Notes: generated by a model not told the origin, from the letters alone. Counted from the first letter of the stretch, positions 54,267-63,999 are shown. The stretch: DNA of 64,000 nucleotides from Kistimonas scapharcae (GCF_039540975.1 NZ_BAABFL010000480.1:1-64000), one strand, 5' to 3'. Program-made: numbers and translations.

Positions 54267-55679
54267 TCAGGCAACTTGCTGTTTCTTTGCGTAAACAGCC
54301 AAGCCACCAAGAGACGTTTCACGGTACTTAGCCTGAATATCCAGACCGGTGCGGTACATGGTCTCGATAACGCTGTCCAGAGATACCTCGTGGCTACCAT
54401 CACCACGCAGCGCCATACGGGTTGCGGTGATCGCCTTGATCGCCGCCATGCCGTTACGCTCGATGCAGGGAACCTGAACCAGGCCGGCAATCGGGTCGCA
54501 GGTCATACCCAGGTTATGCTCCATGCCGATTTCGGCAGCATTTTCTACCTGGTGAATGTTACCGCCCAGCACTGCCGCCAGAGCACCGGCCGCCATGGAA
54601 CAGGCACTGCCCACTTCCGCCTGGCAACCGGCTTCCGCGCCAGAGATAGACGCATTCATCTTGTACAGCATGCCGATCGCACCGGCAGTGGCCAGGAAGT
54701 CACGAACGCCCTTCTGATCTGCACCCTTGGTAAAGCGGGTGTAGTAAGCGATAACTGCTGGTATAACACCTGCCGCACCGTTAGTCGGCGCAGTCACCAC
54801 GCGACCACCACAGGCATTTTCTTCATTGACCGCCATCGCGAACAGGGTCACCCAGTCCATGATGACAAAGTGATCCGTCAGCATCGCTTCGGGGTTAGCC
54901 ATCAGGGTTTTGTGGGTCATGGATGCACGACGCTTGATGCCGCTGACCGGGAGGATGCCTTCCATCTTCATGCCGCGATCAATACAGTTGCGCATGACGT
55001 CCCAGATAGCATCAATACGCTGGTAAACCAGTTCAATATCGCCACCCGCCAGGGCCTTTTCATTTTCCAGCGCCAGTTCGGCGATGGTCAGGTTGTGCTT
55101 CTGGCACAGATCCAGCATTTCCGCTGCATTTTTGAACGGATACGGCACTGTTGGCACACCACTGACCGGTGCTTCAGTACCGTTTTGCTTGTCCTTGTCG
55201 TTGAACTCGTCGGCGCAAACTACGAAGCCACCACCAACAGACAGGTACGTCTTGTAGTACACAACAATACCGTTCGCATCAGAGGCATAGATACGCATGG
55301 CATTGGGGTGTTCCGGCAGGGTTTCGCCGTAATGGAAGATCATCTGGGTGTCGTAGTTGTAATCAATCTCACGCTCACCCGCCAGGTTCAGCTTTCCGCT
55401 GGCCTTGATATGTTCGTAAACCTTGTCAGCCTCGTCAGGATTCATGGTATCCGGACGGTAGCCGGCCAGACCCAGCAACGTCGCCTTGTCAGTCCCGTGA
55501 CCGACACCGGTCAGCGCCAGCGAACCATACAGACCGACACGCACAGAAGCGATCGTATCCAGCAGGCCTTTCTCGCGCAGATCGGACAAAAAACGATGAC
55601 CAGCCCACATCGGACCGACAGTGTGAGAACTGGAAGGACCGATACCGATTTTGAAAATATCAAAGATACTGAGTGTCAT
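54267..55679 (-). CDS. sdaA: L-serine ammonia-lyase SdaA
   Basis: Iron-sulfur L-serine dehydratase, serine to pyruvate plus ammonia. It begins MTLSIFDIFKIGIGPSSSHT, with the beta-domain first and the alpha-domain after about residue 185 (fused single chain, 470 residues). Cluster cysteines lie in the carboxy-terminal half (ENACGG, EAGCQAEVG, CDPIAGLVQVPCIERN). ATG 55679 matches the family; TTG 55706 would add nine residues. It follows the serine transporter gene by about 130 bp on the same strand, so uptake and breakdown are linked. Confidence 0.95.
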   Translation of the reverse strand: MTLSIFDIFKIGIGPSSSHTVGPMWAGHRFLSDLREKGLLDTIASVRVGLYGSLALTGVGHGTDKATLLGLAGYRPDTMNPDEADKVYEHIKASGKLNLAGEREIDYNYDTQMIFHYGETLPEHPNAMRIYASDANGIVVYYKTYLSVGGGFVVCADEFNDKDKQNGTEAPVSGVPTVPYPFKNAAEMLDLCQKHNLTIAELALENEKALAGGDIELVYQRIDAIWDVMRNCIDRGMKMEGILPVSGIKRRASMTHKTLMANPEAMLTDHFVIMDWVTLFAMAVNEENACGGRVVTAPTNGAAGVIPAVIAYYTRFTKGADQKGVRDFLATAGAIGMLYKMNASISGAEAGCQAEVGSACSMAAGALAAVLGGNIHQVENAAEIGMEHNLGMTCDPIAGLVQVPCIERNGMAAIKAITATRMALRGDGSHEVSLDSVIETMYRTGLDIQAKYRETSLGGLAVYAKKQQVA

Positions 55680-55778
55680 AGTTATGAGGGGATGCTTTAG
55701 GGTCAATAGATGAGGGGGAGTCTGACGGTTTTAACCGGGGGGGAACAGTGTGGTAGACCACAATATTCCCGCCGGTTT

Positions 55779-55804
55779 CGCTACCCCGGAGGCCCGGGGT
55801 AGCG
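55779..55804. repeat. Hairpin between sdaC and sdaA
   Basis: 11-bp perfect stem CGCTACCCCGG / CCGGGGTAGCG with a 4-nt loop, just after the sdaC stop. No T-run: likely an RNA 3'-end stabiliser or partial terminator that sets the ratio of the two genes. Confidence 0.55.
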
Positions 55805-55812
55805 GAGAGTGA

Positions 55813-57096
55813 TTACAGCAGCTGGGACGCGATGAAACCAGTGATCGCGATGGTACCCATCACTGCGGTGAAGATGTTCCAGGCAGAGTCATACTTGCGC
55901 ATGGCCGGGATCTTCTTGGCCGCATAAACCGGCATGATGAACAGGATCATGGCAATGATCGGCGCAACCATGGCTTCGATCATACCCATCACGCTCACGT
56001 TGAAGTAGGCAACGGCCCAGACAACCAGTGTGATGAACGCCATTGTGCAACGATCCAGCTTCTTGACGTCAACCTTGGCATTCGGGTTCTTGCCCTTGAT
56101 GCGCTTGATCAGCAGACCGTTCAGGCCTTCACGGGTACCCATGTAGTGACCGAAGAAGGAAGACGTGATCGCAACAATCGCAACGATCTGAGCCAACCAG
56201 CCGAACAGGCCTGCATTACCAGTCTGTGCGAATACGGACAGGATCGGCAGGTTAGCAGCCTTGGCAGCCAGCAGCTGTTCAGGTGACAGGGTCAGTACAC
56301 AGCTGTAGACAAACAGCATGGTGAAGCCCACCAGAACCAGAGCGGTACGCTTCAGGGTCTTGCTGGCCTGAGGCTCTGCAGCATCACCCAGTTCCTTGCG
56401 GTAAGTCTGCGCAAAGGAAGAAATAGCCGGAGAGTGGTTGAACGCAAAGACCAGTACCGGAATGGTCAGGAAGATGGTCTTGAAGAAGCTTTCAACAGTC
56501 ACAGGTGCGTCAAACTGTGCACCGGTCCACTGAGGGATCAGGTACAGGGAAACACCGAACAGGATCGCAATCAGCGGATACACAATCGCATTGGTGACTT
56601 TCAGGATCAGGTTCTGACCACAGTTCATGACCGCTACCAGACCACCGACCAGCACCAGGCTCAGCAACCAGCGAGGAGGAACCGGCATGTGCAGCTGGTG
56701 TTCAATCAGGCTGCCCACGGTATTGGTGATGCCGATACCGTAGATCATGAGGATCGGGAAGATCGCCATGAAGTAACCGAAGGTGATGATAGAACCGGCC
56801 TTGGAACCGAAGTGTTCTTCAACCACGTCAGTGATGTCGCCGTCACGCTTGCTGCCAGACAGCACGAAACGGGTCAGGCCACGGTGAGCCAGGAAAGTCA
56901 TGGGGCCAATCAGCAGGGTCATGGCGATCAGAGGCCAGATGCCACCGAGACCGGCATTGATAGGCAGAAACAGTACACCGGCGCCGATAGCGGTGCCGAA
57001 GAGTGCCAGCGTCCATTCTGTATCACGTTTGGTCCAGCTTTTCGCGCTTTCGGTGCCGGAAGCGGCGTAACCTTGAACGACATCCTGTTGGGCCAT
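55813..57096 (-). CDS. sdaC: Serine/threonine permease of the HAAAP family
   Basis: Eleven-helix proton-coupled amino-acid transporter. Landmarks: TALFGTAIGAGVLFLPI-like opening (ALFGTAIGAGVLFLP), FAFNHSPAISSFAQ and SSFFGHYMGTREG. 427 residues from ATG 57096, which has GGAGAG eight bases before it; the frame opens at 57117. Paired with sdaA, so serine is the likely main substrate. Confidence 0.9.
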   Translation of the reverse strand: MAQQDVVQGYAASGTESAKSWTKRDTEWTLALFGTAIGAGVLFLPINAGLGGIWPLIAMTLLIGPMTFLAHRGLTRFVLSGSKRDGDITDVVEEHFGSKAGSIITFGYFMAIFPILMIYGIGITNTVGSLIEHQLHMPVPPRWLLSLVLVGGLVAVMNCGQNLILKVTNAIVYPLIAILFGVSLYLIPQWTGAQFDAPVTVESFFKTIFLTIPVLVFAFNHSPAISSFAQTYRKELGDAAEPQASKTLKRTALVLVGFTMLFVYSCVLTLSPEQLLAAKAANLPILSVFAQTGNAGLFGWLAQIVAIVAITSSFFGHYMGTREGLNGLLIKRIKGKNPNAKVDVKKLDRCTMAFITLVVWAVAYFNVSVMGMIEAMVAPIIAMILFIMPVYAAKKIPAMRKYDSAWNIFTAVMGTIAITGFIASQLL

Positions 57097-57808
57097 GCAA
57101 TCTCTCTCCGCAGGCAATCAATGCCTGTAACTTTTCGAGGGGAAACCGGAACGCGCATAGAGGGGCTAGCGGCATGTCCGGGGGCAAAATTCAGGCCGCA
57201 GACTGTACGGATTTCGTTCAATCAAAGTATTGATTTAGTCCTCTTTTTTTTGCCGGATTTTATGGTTAACGTCGCGCGCGTTGCATTTTCAACACACATT
57301 TGCACAGACGTACATACCGAAACAGAGGTTATAAGGAAACGAAGAAAAGTTCTTAGAGGAGAAAATTTGATCGCAGTACAGCCCCTTGCACTGCGATCAG
57401 GAGAGAGAAACCGTAAAGGTTTGTGAACGTGGGCTAGTTTATCCTGCAAGCTGCAAATGTCAACGCAAAAATTAAACTTGAGTTGAACTTGTCAACTTAA
57501 CCCACATCCACTCAACTTCAGTTGATTAAAAAGCACCCAACCCGCCTTAACCATAGCTCAGCACCGCAAAAATGCGTATGGGGTTTTGCCTAGCACCTGC
57601 CTACAATCGACGATAACTCAGGTACAGCAGGCATCATGCCTCTCTGAGCACCAACCCCGGCAACAGCCAAACAATATGCTGCCACAGGCAACGTGAACAG
57701 AAGCTGAACGAAAAACAGCCCCGAACGTTGCGATGAAAAAAGCCGGTGTCCGTATGTCGCATTCCAACCCTATTGAAACATTGAAACGACAATGGCAGGA
57801 GATCACAC
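57097..57808. other. Long intergenic region with clustered TCAACT/AGTTGA half-sites
   Basis: About 700 bp between sdaC (minus) and the TRIC gene (plus). Within 57481-57525 two inverted pairs occur: AGTTGA-ACTTG-TCAACT and TCAACT-TC-AGTTGA, with a further TTGAGTTGA overlap on the left. They may be regulator sites for sdaC or the TRIC gene. No gene was supported in the rest. Confidence 0.4.
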
Positions 57809-58429
57809 GTGCTGTTGCTGACGCTTTATATTATTGGCATTACTGCCGAAGCCATGACGGGTGCCCTGTCAGCCGGGCGGAAGCAAATGGATACCTTTGG
57901 CGTGATTATTATTGCCTGCGTCACGGCACTGGGCGGCGGTTCAGTCCGTGACGTCCTGCTGGGCAGCTATCCGCTGACCTGGGTGGCTCATCCCGAGTAT
58001 ATGGTTATTACCAGCGTCGCGGCGGTTGTCACGATTGCGATTGCGCCGGTGTTTCGTTATTTGCGTAAACTGTTTCTGATGCTGGATGCCGTTGGCCTGG
58101 TCACCTTTGCCATTATCGCCACCCAGAAAACGCTGGACCTGGGCCATGGCATCATCATTGCGTCCATCATGGCGGTGGTGACAGGCGTCTTTGGCGGCGT
58201 ACTGCGGGATATTCTCTGTAACGATGTCCCCCTGGTGTTCAGAAAAGAAATATACGGCAGCATCGCTCTAATGGTTGCCCTGCTGTATCACTCACTGACC
58301 ACCCTGCTGCATGTTCCCATGGACTATGCCGTGATCATTACCCTGGTAGCAGGTGTGCTGGTTCGTATTGCAGCGATTGGATTCAAACTGGATATGCCGC
58401 AATTCAAGTACAACTCACCGGAACACTAA
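57809..58429 (+). CDS. TRIC-type cation channel family protein (UPF0126)
   Basis: Small membrane protein with seven hydrophobic segments and two copies of the Gly-rich channel motif: GGGSVRDVLLG and GGVLRDILCND. Bacterial members of this family form trimeric cation channels. The GTG start is backed by AGGAG seven bases upstream. 206 residues, typical. A hairpin follows at 58444-58465. Confidence 0.87.
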   Translation: MLLLTLYIIGITAEAMTGALSAGRKQMDTFGVIIIACVTALGGGSVRDVLLGSYPLTWVAHPEYMVITSVAAVVTIAIAPVFRYLRKLFLMLDAVGLVTFAIIATQKTLDLGHGIIIASIMAVVTGVFGGVLRDILCNDVPLVFRKEIYGSIALMVALLYHSLTTLLHVPMDYAVIITLVAGVLVRIAAIGFKLDMPQFKYNSPEH

Positions 58430-58443
58430 ATCCATCCAGACTC

Positions 58444-58465
58444 ACGCCATGCTGCTGCATGGCGT
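58444..58465. terminator. Hairpin after the TRIC gene
   Basis: ACGCCATGC / GCATGGCGT with loop TGCT, 14 nt after the stop; no T-run. Confidence 0.5.
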
Positions 58466-58504
58466 TGTGAAAACAGTCGTAAACTGCCGTTTTCATTGGC
58501 AAGA

Positions 58505-58542
58505 ACTCCTGTCACCATACGCAAAAATGACCTGACAGGAGT
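58505..58542 (+). promoter_or_regulatory. Hairpin covering the ribosome-binding site of the next gene
   Basis: Perfect 10-bp arms ACTCCTGTCA (58505-58514) and TGACAGGAGT (58533-58542) with an 18-nt loop. The AGGAG in the right arm is the ribosome site of the ATG at 58548, so folding would block translation. Confidence 0.6.
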
Positions 58543-58547
58543 CCACC

Positions 58548-59294
58548 ATGCTGCTTGATCTTGTTTCCTCAACCCTGGCGTCCAGCGCCCGCTTCTGGCA
58601 GGGCACCGCCGCCAGTCGAACCACCCGGCAACCAGAACTCACCATCGCGCTTTACGATCGCGAAGGCTGCTCAAACTGTCGTCTTGTACGTGAAGCGTTG
58701 ACGGCATTGAACCTTAATGTACTGATCATGCCCTGCCCTAAAGGCGGCAAACGTTTTGCGGATAAACTGGCAGGCCATCAACCACCACTGCTGATCGATT
58801 TAAATACAGAAACAACACTCACCGGCCCTGAACGTATTATTGAATACCTCTACGCCGAGTATCTTGACGAGAAACCGCCCCTGCCTGTACGGGTAACCCC
58901 ACTGAACCATATCAGTTCGACCCTGGCCTCCACTCTGCGCCTGAATGCGGGCACGCGCTGCCGCCCTTCGCAGGCACCGGAGCAACCACTGACACTGTAC
59001 AGCTTTGAATCAAGCCCCTACTCCCGTCCTGTACGCGAACGGTTATGTGAACTGGAAATCCCCTATCACCTGATCAACCTGGGCAAACAACAGATCGCTG
59101 ACCTTGGTCCCGCCAAATGCCACTTTTCCCTGGGTGCCTATAAACCATTACCCAATACCAAACGCAGCCAGTTTTTTGATGAGCACGGCAATGTTCAGGT
59201 GCCATATCTGGTCGATCCGAACACAGACACCGAGATGTTTGAATCCAGGGAAATTATCGCCTATCTGAATAACACCTATGCCATCAGGCGATAA
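58548..59294 (+). CDS. Protein with two glutaredoxin/GST-N-like domains
   Basis: Two thioredoxin-like halves in tandem: the first at about 32-105 with a CSNC redox pair (DREGCSNCRLVREAL), the second at about 145-245 where the same place reads SPYS (SFESSPYSRPVRERL). The halves end in matching PERIIEYL and SREIIAYLNN segments. No GST carboxy-terminal helical domain is present. 248 residues, soluble. Possibly a glutathione-linked oxidoreductase with one active and one binding domain; function unproven. Confidence 0.75.
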   Translation: MLLDLVSSTLASSARFWQGTAASRTTRQPELTIALYDREGCSNCRLVREALTALNLNVLIMPCPKGGKRFADKLAGHQPPLLIDLNTETTLTGPERIIEYLYAEYLDEKPPLPVRVTPLNHISSTLASTLRLNAGTRCRPSQAPEQPLTLYSFESSPYSRPVRERLCELEIPYHLINLGKQQIADLGPAKCHFSLGAYKPLPNTKRSQFFDEHGNVQVPYLVDPNTDTEMFESREIIAYLNNTYAIRR

Positions 59295-59345
59295 TACAGA
59301 TCGGGCATGGATTGTTTAGCATACAGGGATGTTTGCTATTACCTG

Positions 59346-60719
59346 CTAACCACGCAGCATGAATGTCTCATATTCAAGATCCTGAAGAATACGGTTTATC
59401 AGCAGTAGGCCAACGACGGTTGTCAGAGTCACAGCTAAAACAAATCCATAGCCAAAGAATGCCGGATTCATTTGTTGTGAAATCAGGGTGAACAGAATGT
59501 TGCTTGCCAAGAACAGTCCGCTGAGGGCGAGCGCTTCCCGACGCCGGTCAAGATAGAACAGGACATTCATGACCGCCATCATGACCACCTGTATACCGAC
59601 ACCGACCATGTCCACTTTCAGCAGGGTTTCGTAATAGGGTGAAATCCCCAACCATGACAATAGCTCACGGGTCCAGACAAACAGCAGAATCACCGTGAGT
59701 GACTGGACCTTGAAGATTTCCAGAATACCCTGGCGAACCGATTCCACCATCAACTGTTTATGGTGACGAAGGGTCTCAAGCGGCTGGTGCTCACGAATGG
59801 CGTCATAGAACCCTGCATACCGCTGAGCAAAATCCGCTTCAAATCGCACCAGAAAAACCGCCATGCCGGGAATAATGGTCAGGTATGCAAGAAAGATGGG
59901 AATATCATAAATCACCGATGAACGCAGCAGGCCTGCCGTCGCCTCTGATGTCATGGGATTGAACCAGAACAGGAATTTGTCGGCCCATATTCCCAGGTAA
60001 AAGACCAACCCCGTAAAAAACAGGGAGAGGTGAATATGACGCGGAGAAAATACGGCAGAAGCCGCCAGGTGCTCACTGGGAAAAGCCCGGATGATCTGAT
60101 ACAGAAACGCAAAAAGGATAAAGCCATGCCCCGACACAAACGCCAGCATCAACCCTTCCGCCCCAAACGCCACCAGCTTCATGGACAAGACGACAACCAG
60201 ACCATAACCTGCCAACATAATCAGCAGTATCCGCTTGTAATCCTTAAGACTCGATAACAACAAAACTACAAGCCACAAGGTACAAAGCGTAATAAAGGCA
60301 ACAAATGTCAAACCACGGAAAAGCAGGGTTTTGTCCGGGAATAACAGGCAGACCGCAGGCAGAGCAATGAGCCCTGACACCAGCGCCGTAACCGACAATG
60401 CCGACAGCATGTTAGGCAAGACACCAGGCGAGTTTTCCTCATAAACCCGGTCAGCAACAAAACGGGTCAACACCAGTTGCACACCGCCCGATAGCACCAG
60501 CGAACTACACATCAGGTACGTTACAGTAACCAGGTAATAAATCAGTTCACTGGCATGGTGAAAACGATTAAGGCTGATAATGCCAACCAGCAGAACACTG
60601 ATAATGGACAGCACCCAGGGACCTGAACTGATCAGCCCTGCGTAAGCATACGCCTGCAATGTGGCAGTATAGGTATTGCGTTCCAGAATACGCCTGATGG
60701 CAAACCCTATACCGGCCAT
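59346..60719 (-). CDS. pelG: Pel polysaccharide transporter PelG
   Basis: Inner-membrane protein of the Pel exopolysaccharide machinery, with about twelve hydrophobic segments. It opens with AGIGFAIRRILERNTYTA and YAYAGLISSGPWVLSI, characteristic of PelG. ATG 60719 has GGAG eight bases upstream and gives 457 residues; it overlaps the end of pelF by 13 bases, so the two are coupled. PelG works with PelD, PelE and PelF in the synthase complex. Confidence 0.92.
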   Translation of the reverse strand: MAGIGFAIRRILERNTYTATLQAYAYAGLISSGPWVLSIISVLLVGIISLNRFHHASELIYYLVTVTYLMCSSLVLSGGVQLVLTRFVADRVYEENSPGVLPNMLSALSVTALVSGLIALPAVCLLFPDKTLLFRGLTFVAFITLCTLWLVVLLLSSLKDYKRILLIMLAGYGLVVVLSMKLVAFGAEGLMLAFVSGHGFILFAFLYQIIRAFPSEHLAASAVFSPRHIHLSLFFTGLVFYLGIWADKFLFWFNPMTSEATAGLLRSSVIYDIPIFLAYLTIIPGMAVFLVRFEADFAQRYAGFYDAIREHQPLETLRHHKQLMVESVRQGILEIFKVQSLTVILLFVWTRELLSWLGISPYYETLLKVDMVGVGIQVVMMAVMNVLFYLDRRREALALSGLFLASNILFTLISQQMNPAFFGYGFVLAVTLTTVVGLLLINRILQDLEYETFMLRG

Positions 60720-62242
60720 GCGGCACACTCCCCCTGCATTTCCAGTGCAGTCTGATAAAGGTGTCGATAGCGCTCAAACACCAGTGTTTCCGAGTAAAAA
60801 CGGTTAACGCGCGCCACCGCAGCATCACTGGCCTGTCGCCACAGGTTTTCCTCGGACATCAGCCGGATACAGGCTTCCGCAGTGGCTTCCGGATCCGCAA
60901 TACTGACGATCGCCCCGGAAAGTCCCAGCGCCCGATCTTCTGGCACCTCCCCTCCCTCAATCATGGCGCGACAGCCGCCAACATCCGTACAGACACAGGG
61001 CACACCACCGGCGTATGCTTCCAGTATGACGAGTGGCTGTGCTTCGCTGATGGACGTCAATGCCATGACACCAATCTGTGGCAGCATCTCCGTCACACGC
61101 TGGAACCCCTTGAACTGGATAGCGTCCGCCAGTCCCAGGCTGTCGACAAGCTCACGGCATTCGCTCGCATAGCCGGGATCTTCATCGTCCGGGCCGATAA
61201 TCCAGCCTTCCACCTCGGGCATTGCCTGACGGGCATAATAGATTGTGCGGATAAACGTCTTGATATCCTTGATGGGTACGACTCGCCCGATCAGGCCAAT
61301 CACCCGGGGAATAGACTGGGGCCGACGGGCCAGCGCGTCATGATACAACTCAAGGTCGATCCCGTTGGGAATAACGGCGGTCTTGCTGAAAGCGGCGCCA
61401 TCGTTAATCTGACGCAGTCGATTACCCTCATAAAGGGCAAAGATACGATCCGCCATCTGATAGGTCATGCGACCCATCACTTCAAAAAAGCGTATCCACA
61501 TATCCCGCAGAAAGCCGTTCTCCATGATGATGCCTTCCGTCTCTCCCAGCTCACCATCACTGATCCAACGTGCCTGGGCCAGATCAATCTTGCGCTCTTT
61601 GGTGTAGATACCGTGTTCCGTCAGGAAAAAACAGGTTTCAGGGTGACGATTCCGTATCATCGCACCCAACAGACCGGCATAACCGGTTGACACACTATGA
61701 ACGACAGATGTCTTTGGCACGTTACGGGCAATCTCTGCCAGCATGAACAGCGGCGCGTGCATGGATCGCACCGTCCAGAAATAGTTCAGGAATGAGGGAT
61801 CTTGGCTGTATTTCTCGTAAGCACGCGTAGTGTTCTCCCACGAACACTGGCTATAAAGAAAACTGGCATGTGATATTCCGCCCTCTTCCCCCAGACAACC
61901 CAGCACATCCGACACCAACTCCCTGGGCATACGGGCACCTTCCACCTGGAACAGGTCATGCAGTTCACGACTGCGAGCGTACGCTTCAGCATCACCACGT
62001 TGTCGGGACGGACATTTCATCTGCCAGGCGTCGTTCAGGTAGTGGGCCTCAAAATGAACGACATTGTCAGGAAAAACATACACCTGTTTGCCGTAGTCCT
62101 CAGGTCTGCTGCCGATAAATACCAGGGAGAAGCTGAAGTCGGACAAACCGCGAATCAACTGATGCACCCAGCTTGATACACCACCGCGCACATAAGGATA
62201 GGTGCCTTCCAGCAGCAGTGTGATATCCGCCCGCGTTCCCAT
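60707..62242 (-). CDS. pelF: Pel polysaccharide glycosyltransferase PelF
   Basis: Cytosolic GT4-type glycosyltransferase that polymerises Pel from UDP-sugars. The amino-terminal DUF3492 stretch LLLEGTYPYVRGGVSSWVHQ is diagnostic; the donor-binding half holds NGIDLELYH, IGRVVPIKDIKTFIR, and SISEAQPLVILEAYAGGVP with the EX7E glutamates. 511 residues. GGAGGAAAGG precedes the ATG. Confidence 0.94.
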   Translation of the reverse strand: MGTRADITLLLEGTYPYVRGGVSSWVHQLIRGLSDFSFSLVFIGSRPEDYGKQVYVFPDNVVHFEAHYLNDAWQMKCPSRQRGDAEAYARSRELHDLFQVEGARMPRELVSDVLGCLGEEGGISHASFLYSQCSWENTTRAYEKYSQDPSFLNYFWTVRSMHAPLFMLAEIARNVPKTSVVHSVSTGYAGLLGAMIRNRHPETCFFLTEHGIYTKERKIDLAQARWISDGELGETEGIIMENGFLRDMWIRFFEVMGRMTYQMADRIFALYEGNRLRQINDGAAFSKTAVIPNGIDLELYHDALARRPQSIPRVIGLIGRVVPIKDIKTFIRTIYYARQAMPEVEGWIIGPDDEDPGYASECRELVDSLGLADAIQFKGFQRVTEMLPQIGVMALTSISEAQPLVILEAYAGGVPCVCTDVGGCRAMIEGGEVPEDRALGLSGAIVSIADPEATAEACIRLMSEENLWRQASDAAVARVNRFYSETLVFERYRHLYQTALEMQGECAAWPV

Positions 62243-62257
62243 TGCCTTTCCTCCGTT

Positions 62258-63287
62258 TTATTCCGCTGCAGGCATTCCGGCCGAGAGCCGGTCGCCCTTT
62301 TTCCGCCAGTGACGAAGGGCTCTGGCCAGTCGGGGCGGTTGGTAGGCCAGCCCCGATATACCGTGCGCCAGATCCGTCAGGCGGATAAAATCCCGCTGTA
62401 GAAAAGCCAGTTCCATCCTGTCTTCAACCATGACGTCAATCGGCATACCGGCCTCAACAGCCTGAGCAAAACAGGCCGCAGCGTCCTCTAACCTTCCCTG
62501 CCATCGCAGGATTCGTCCTTTCAGCTGGAGCATGTCTGCATCCCGTTCCTCTGCCAGCACCCTGTCAATAAAGCCAATCGCTTCCCGCCCAAGGCCCTCT
62601 GCCACCCCCCCCCTGAACCAGCTCCTGCTGCACCAGCGCCCAATGCCAGGCAGCCAGTTGCTTAAGCCCGTTGACAGCAGCGGTACCGCTACAGCCATCC
62701 AGCGCTTTGCGGGTTCTCTGAATAGCCTGCCGGATACTGGCCTCCTTCTGCTCAAGCACTGAATAAGCCAGCAAGCGCACATCATCCACCAGATCTTTCA
62801 TGGCCTCCCGCAGAATACGGTTTGCCTTGGTGTCATTGAGATAACGCAACGCCAGAACAGCCTTTACCCGCTCAGCCTCCTCCCCGGAGGAGCGCAACAA
62901 CGCACTCAGTGCGCCCGGCTTCAACCTGGGCCGCGCATCAATATCCGATGACCGATAGGGTAGCTGCGGCAGTTTTGCGACAATAAACGACGCTTTATGC
63001 TGACGCTGCGGCCAGTGAAGAGCCGGTATAACCGCAAGCAGCACGCCCCACATCCCCATCACCGGGAGCAGAAAAGGAATGACCGCAAAAAACAACCATT
63101 CCCTGCGCCATAACCGACGATAGCCGCTCGGTAGCACTGCGGGGATTCCAACCAGAAAACACAGGCAGGCCAAGGTATGCGACGCAAGCCAGGCAATCAG
63201 AGCCAGAGAAGGCTTCTCCAGCGACAAAAAAAACAGCCCGCCAAGATCAAGCGTCAGGGCGATTGGAATCAGCAACCATCGAATCAC
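62258..63287 (-). pseudogene. pelE: PelE, split by a frameshift in a G9 run
   Basis: The GTG at 63287 (AAGGAG six bases before, inside the end of pelD) starts the reading: two membrane helices (WLLIPIALTLDLGGLFFL; ALIAWLASHTLACLCFLVGI), then another pair near residue 70, then a helical repeat region. The frame ends at 62565, but the next frame (62258-62613) continues the protein with a TPR-like helical domain (LQLKGRILRWQGRLEDAAAC). The switch is at nine G (plus-strand C at 62605-62613); eight G would restore one continuous protein of about 342 residues. Either a slipped-strand on/off switch, a recent mutation, or a sequencing error. Confidence 0.82.
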
Positions 63288-63999
63288 TGGATTCTCCTTC
63301 TTCCAACACTGCCCCCTGGTTCCCAGCATGCTCGACCGACACAGCAAGCCGCGCTACCAGGGGATACCCGATGCCTTTCAGGAAGGTCGTTAATGCATTC
63401 CCCGTCTGACAGTCATTCAGGGACACGGCATTAATCACCACCTCGGCAGTGCCCATATCCACCCGGTGATACTTTTTCAGAAAATCGGGAAATTCATTGA
63501 CGTACGCGTCGACATCCTGAGAATCAGACAGCGGCATCAGCACCAGTGCGATACAGTGCTCACTGCCTGCTTCGTTCAGAACCAGCACCTTGTCCAATGC
63601 CCGTCGATACATCCGCATTGATTCAATCAAGGCCGGCGCCAATCCGAAATTACCTATCCTGACAGCCACCAGCCCGGCATTGAGCCGATACGCTGCCACA
63701 TCATGGATACAACGCACTAACTGCACATGAAAAGCACAGACATCGCTATCACCATGCGGAACGTTTCCGGCCACCCGGGCTAGATCAAGACTGTCAGCCA
63801 CATGCCCGCACAGTACGGCCAGTCGCTCAAGGTGCGTTGCATTCAGGCAGTCAAACGGTAAGCGGTGGACAGCCAGCAGTGCATGATTGTTGCCTTGACT
63901 ATCCACCAGAGGGATACAGGCCAGCAACCTGCCGCTCGCTGCCAGGGAATGCCGCGTGAGCGTTGCAGGTTCAATACAACATGCCCTGGCGGTTTTCAT
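63247..63999 (-). CDS. pelD: PelD, c-di-GMP receptor (carboxy-terminal part; runs off window)
   Basis: Only the last about 250 residues lie in the window. They hold the GAF domain end and a degenerate GGDEF-like domain. R133-A-L-D136 (numbered from the first in-window Met) fits the RxxD inhibitory-site motif through which PelD binds c-di-GMP and switches Pel synthesis on. The start lies beyond 64000; upstream pelA-C are expected there. The 3' end overlaps pelE by 41 bases. Confidence 0.85.
   Translation of the reverse strand: MKTARACCIEPATLTRHSLAASGRLLACIPLVDSQGNNHALLAVHRLPFDCLNATHLERLAVLCGHVADSLDLARVAGNVPHGDSDVCAFHVQLVRCIHDVAAYRLNAGLVAVRIGNFGLAPALIESMRMYRRALDKVLVLNEAGSEHCIALVLMPLSDSQDVDAYVNEFPDFLKKYHRVDMGTAEVVINAVSLNDCQTGNALTTFLKGIGYPLVARLAVSVEHAGNQGAVLEEGESSDSMVADSNRPDA

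Noticed and set aside
54096..55700. 534-codon open frame on the plus strand opposite sdaA
   Set aside because: Low-information antisense shadow; sdaA on the minus strand has full family motifs over the same bases.
56434..57426. 330-codon plus-strand frame opposite sdaC
   Set aside because: Antisense to a clear transporter gene, with His/Gln/Arg-rich composition typical of a shadow frame.
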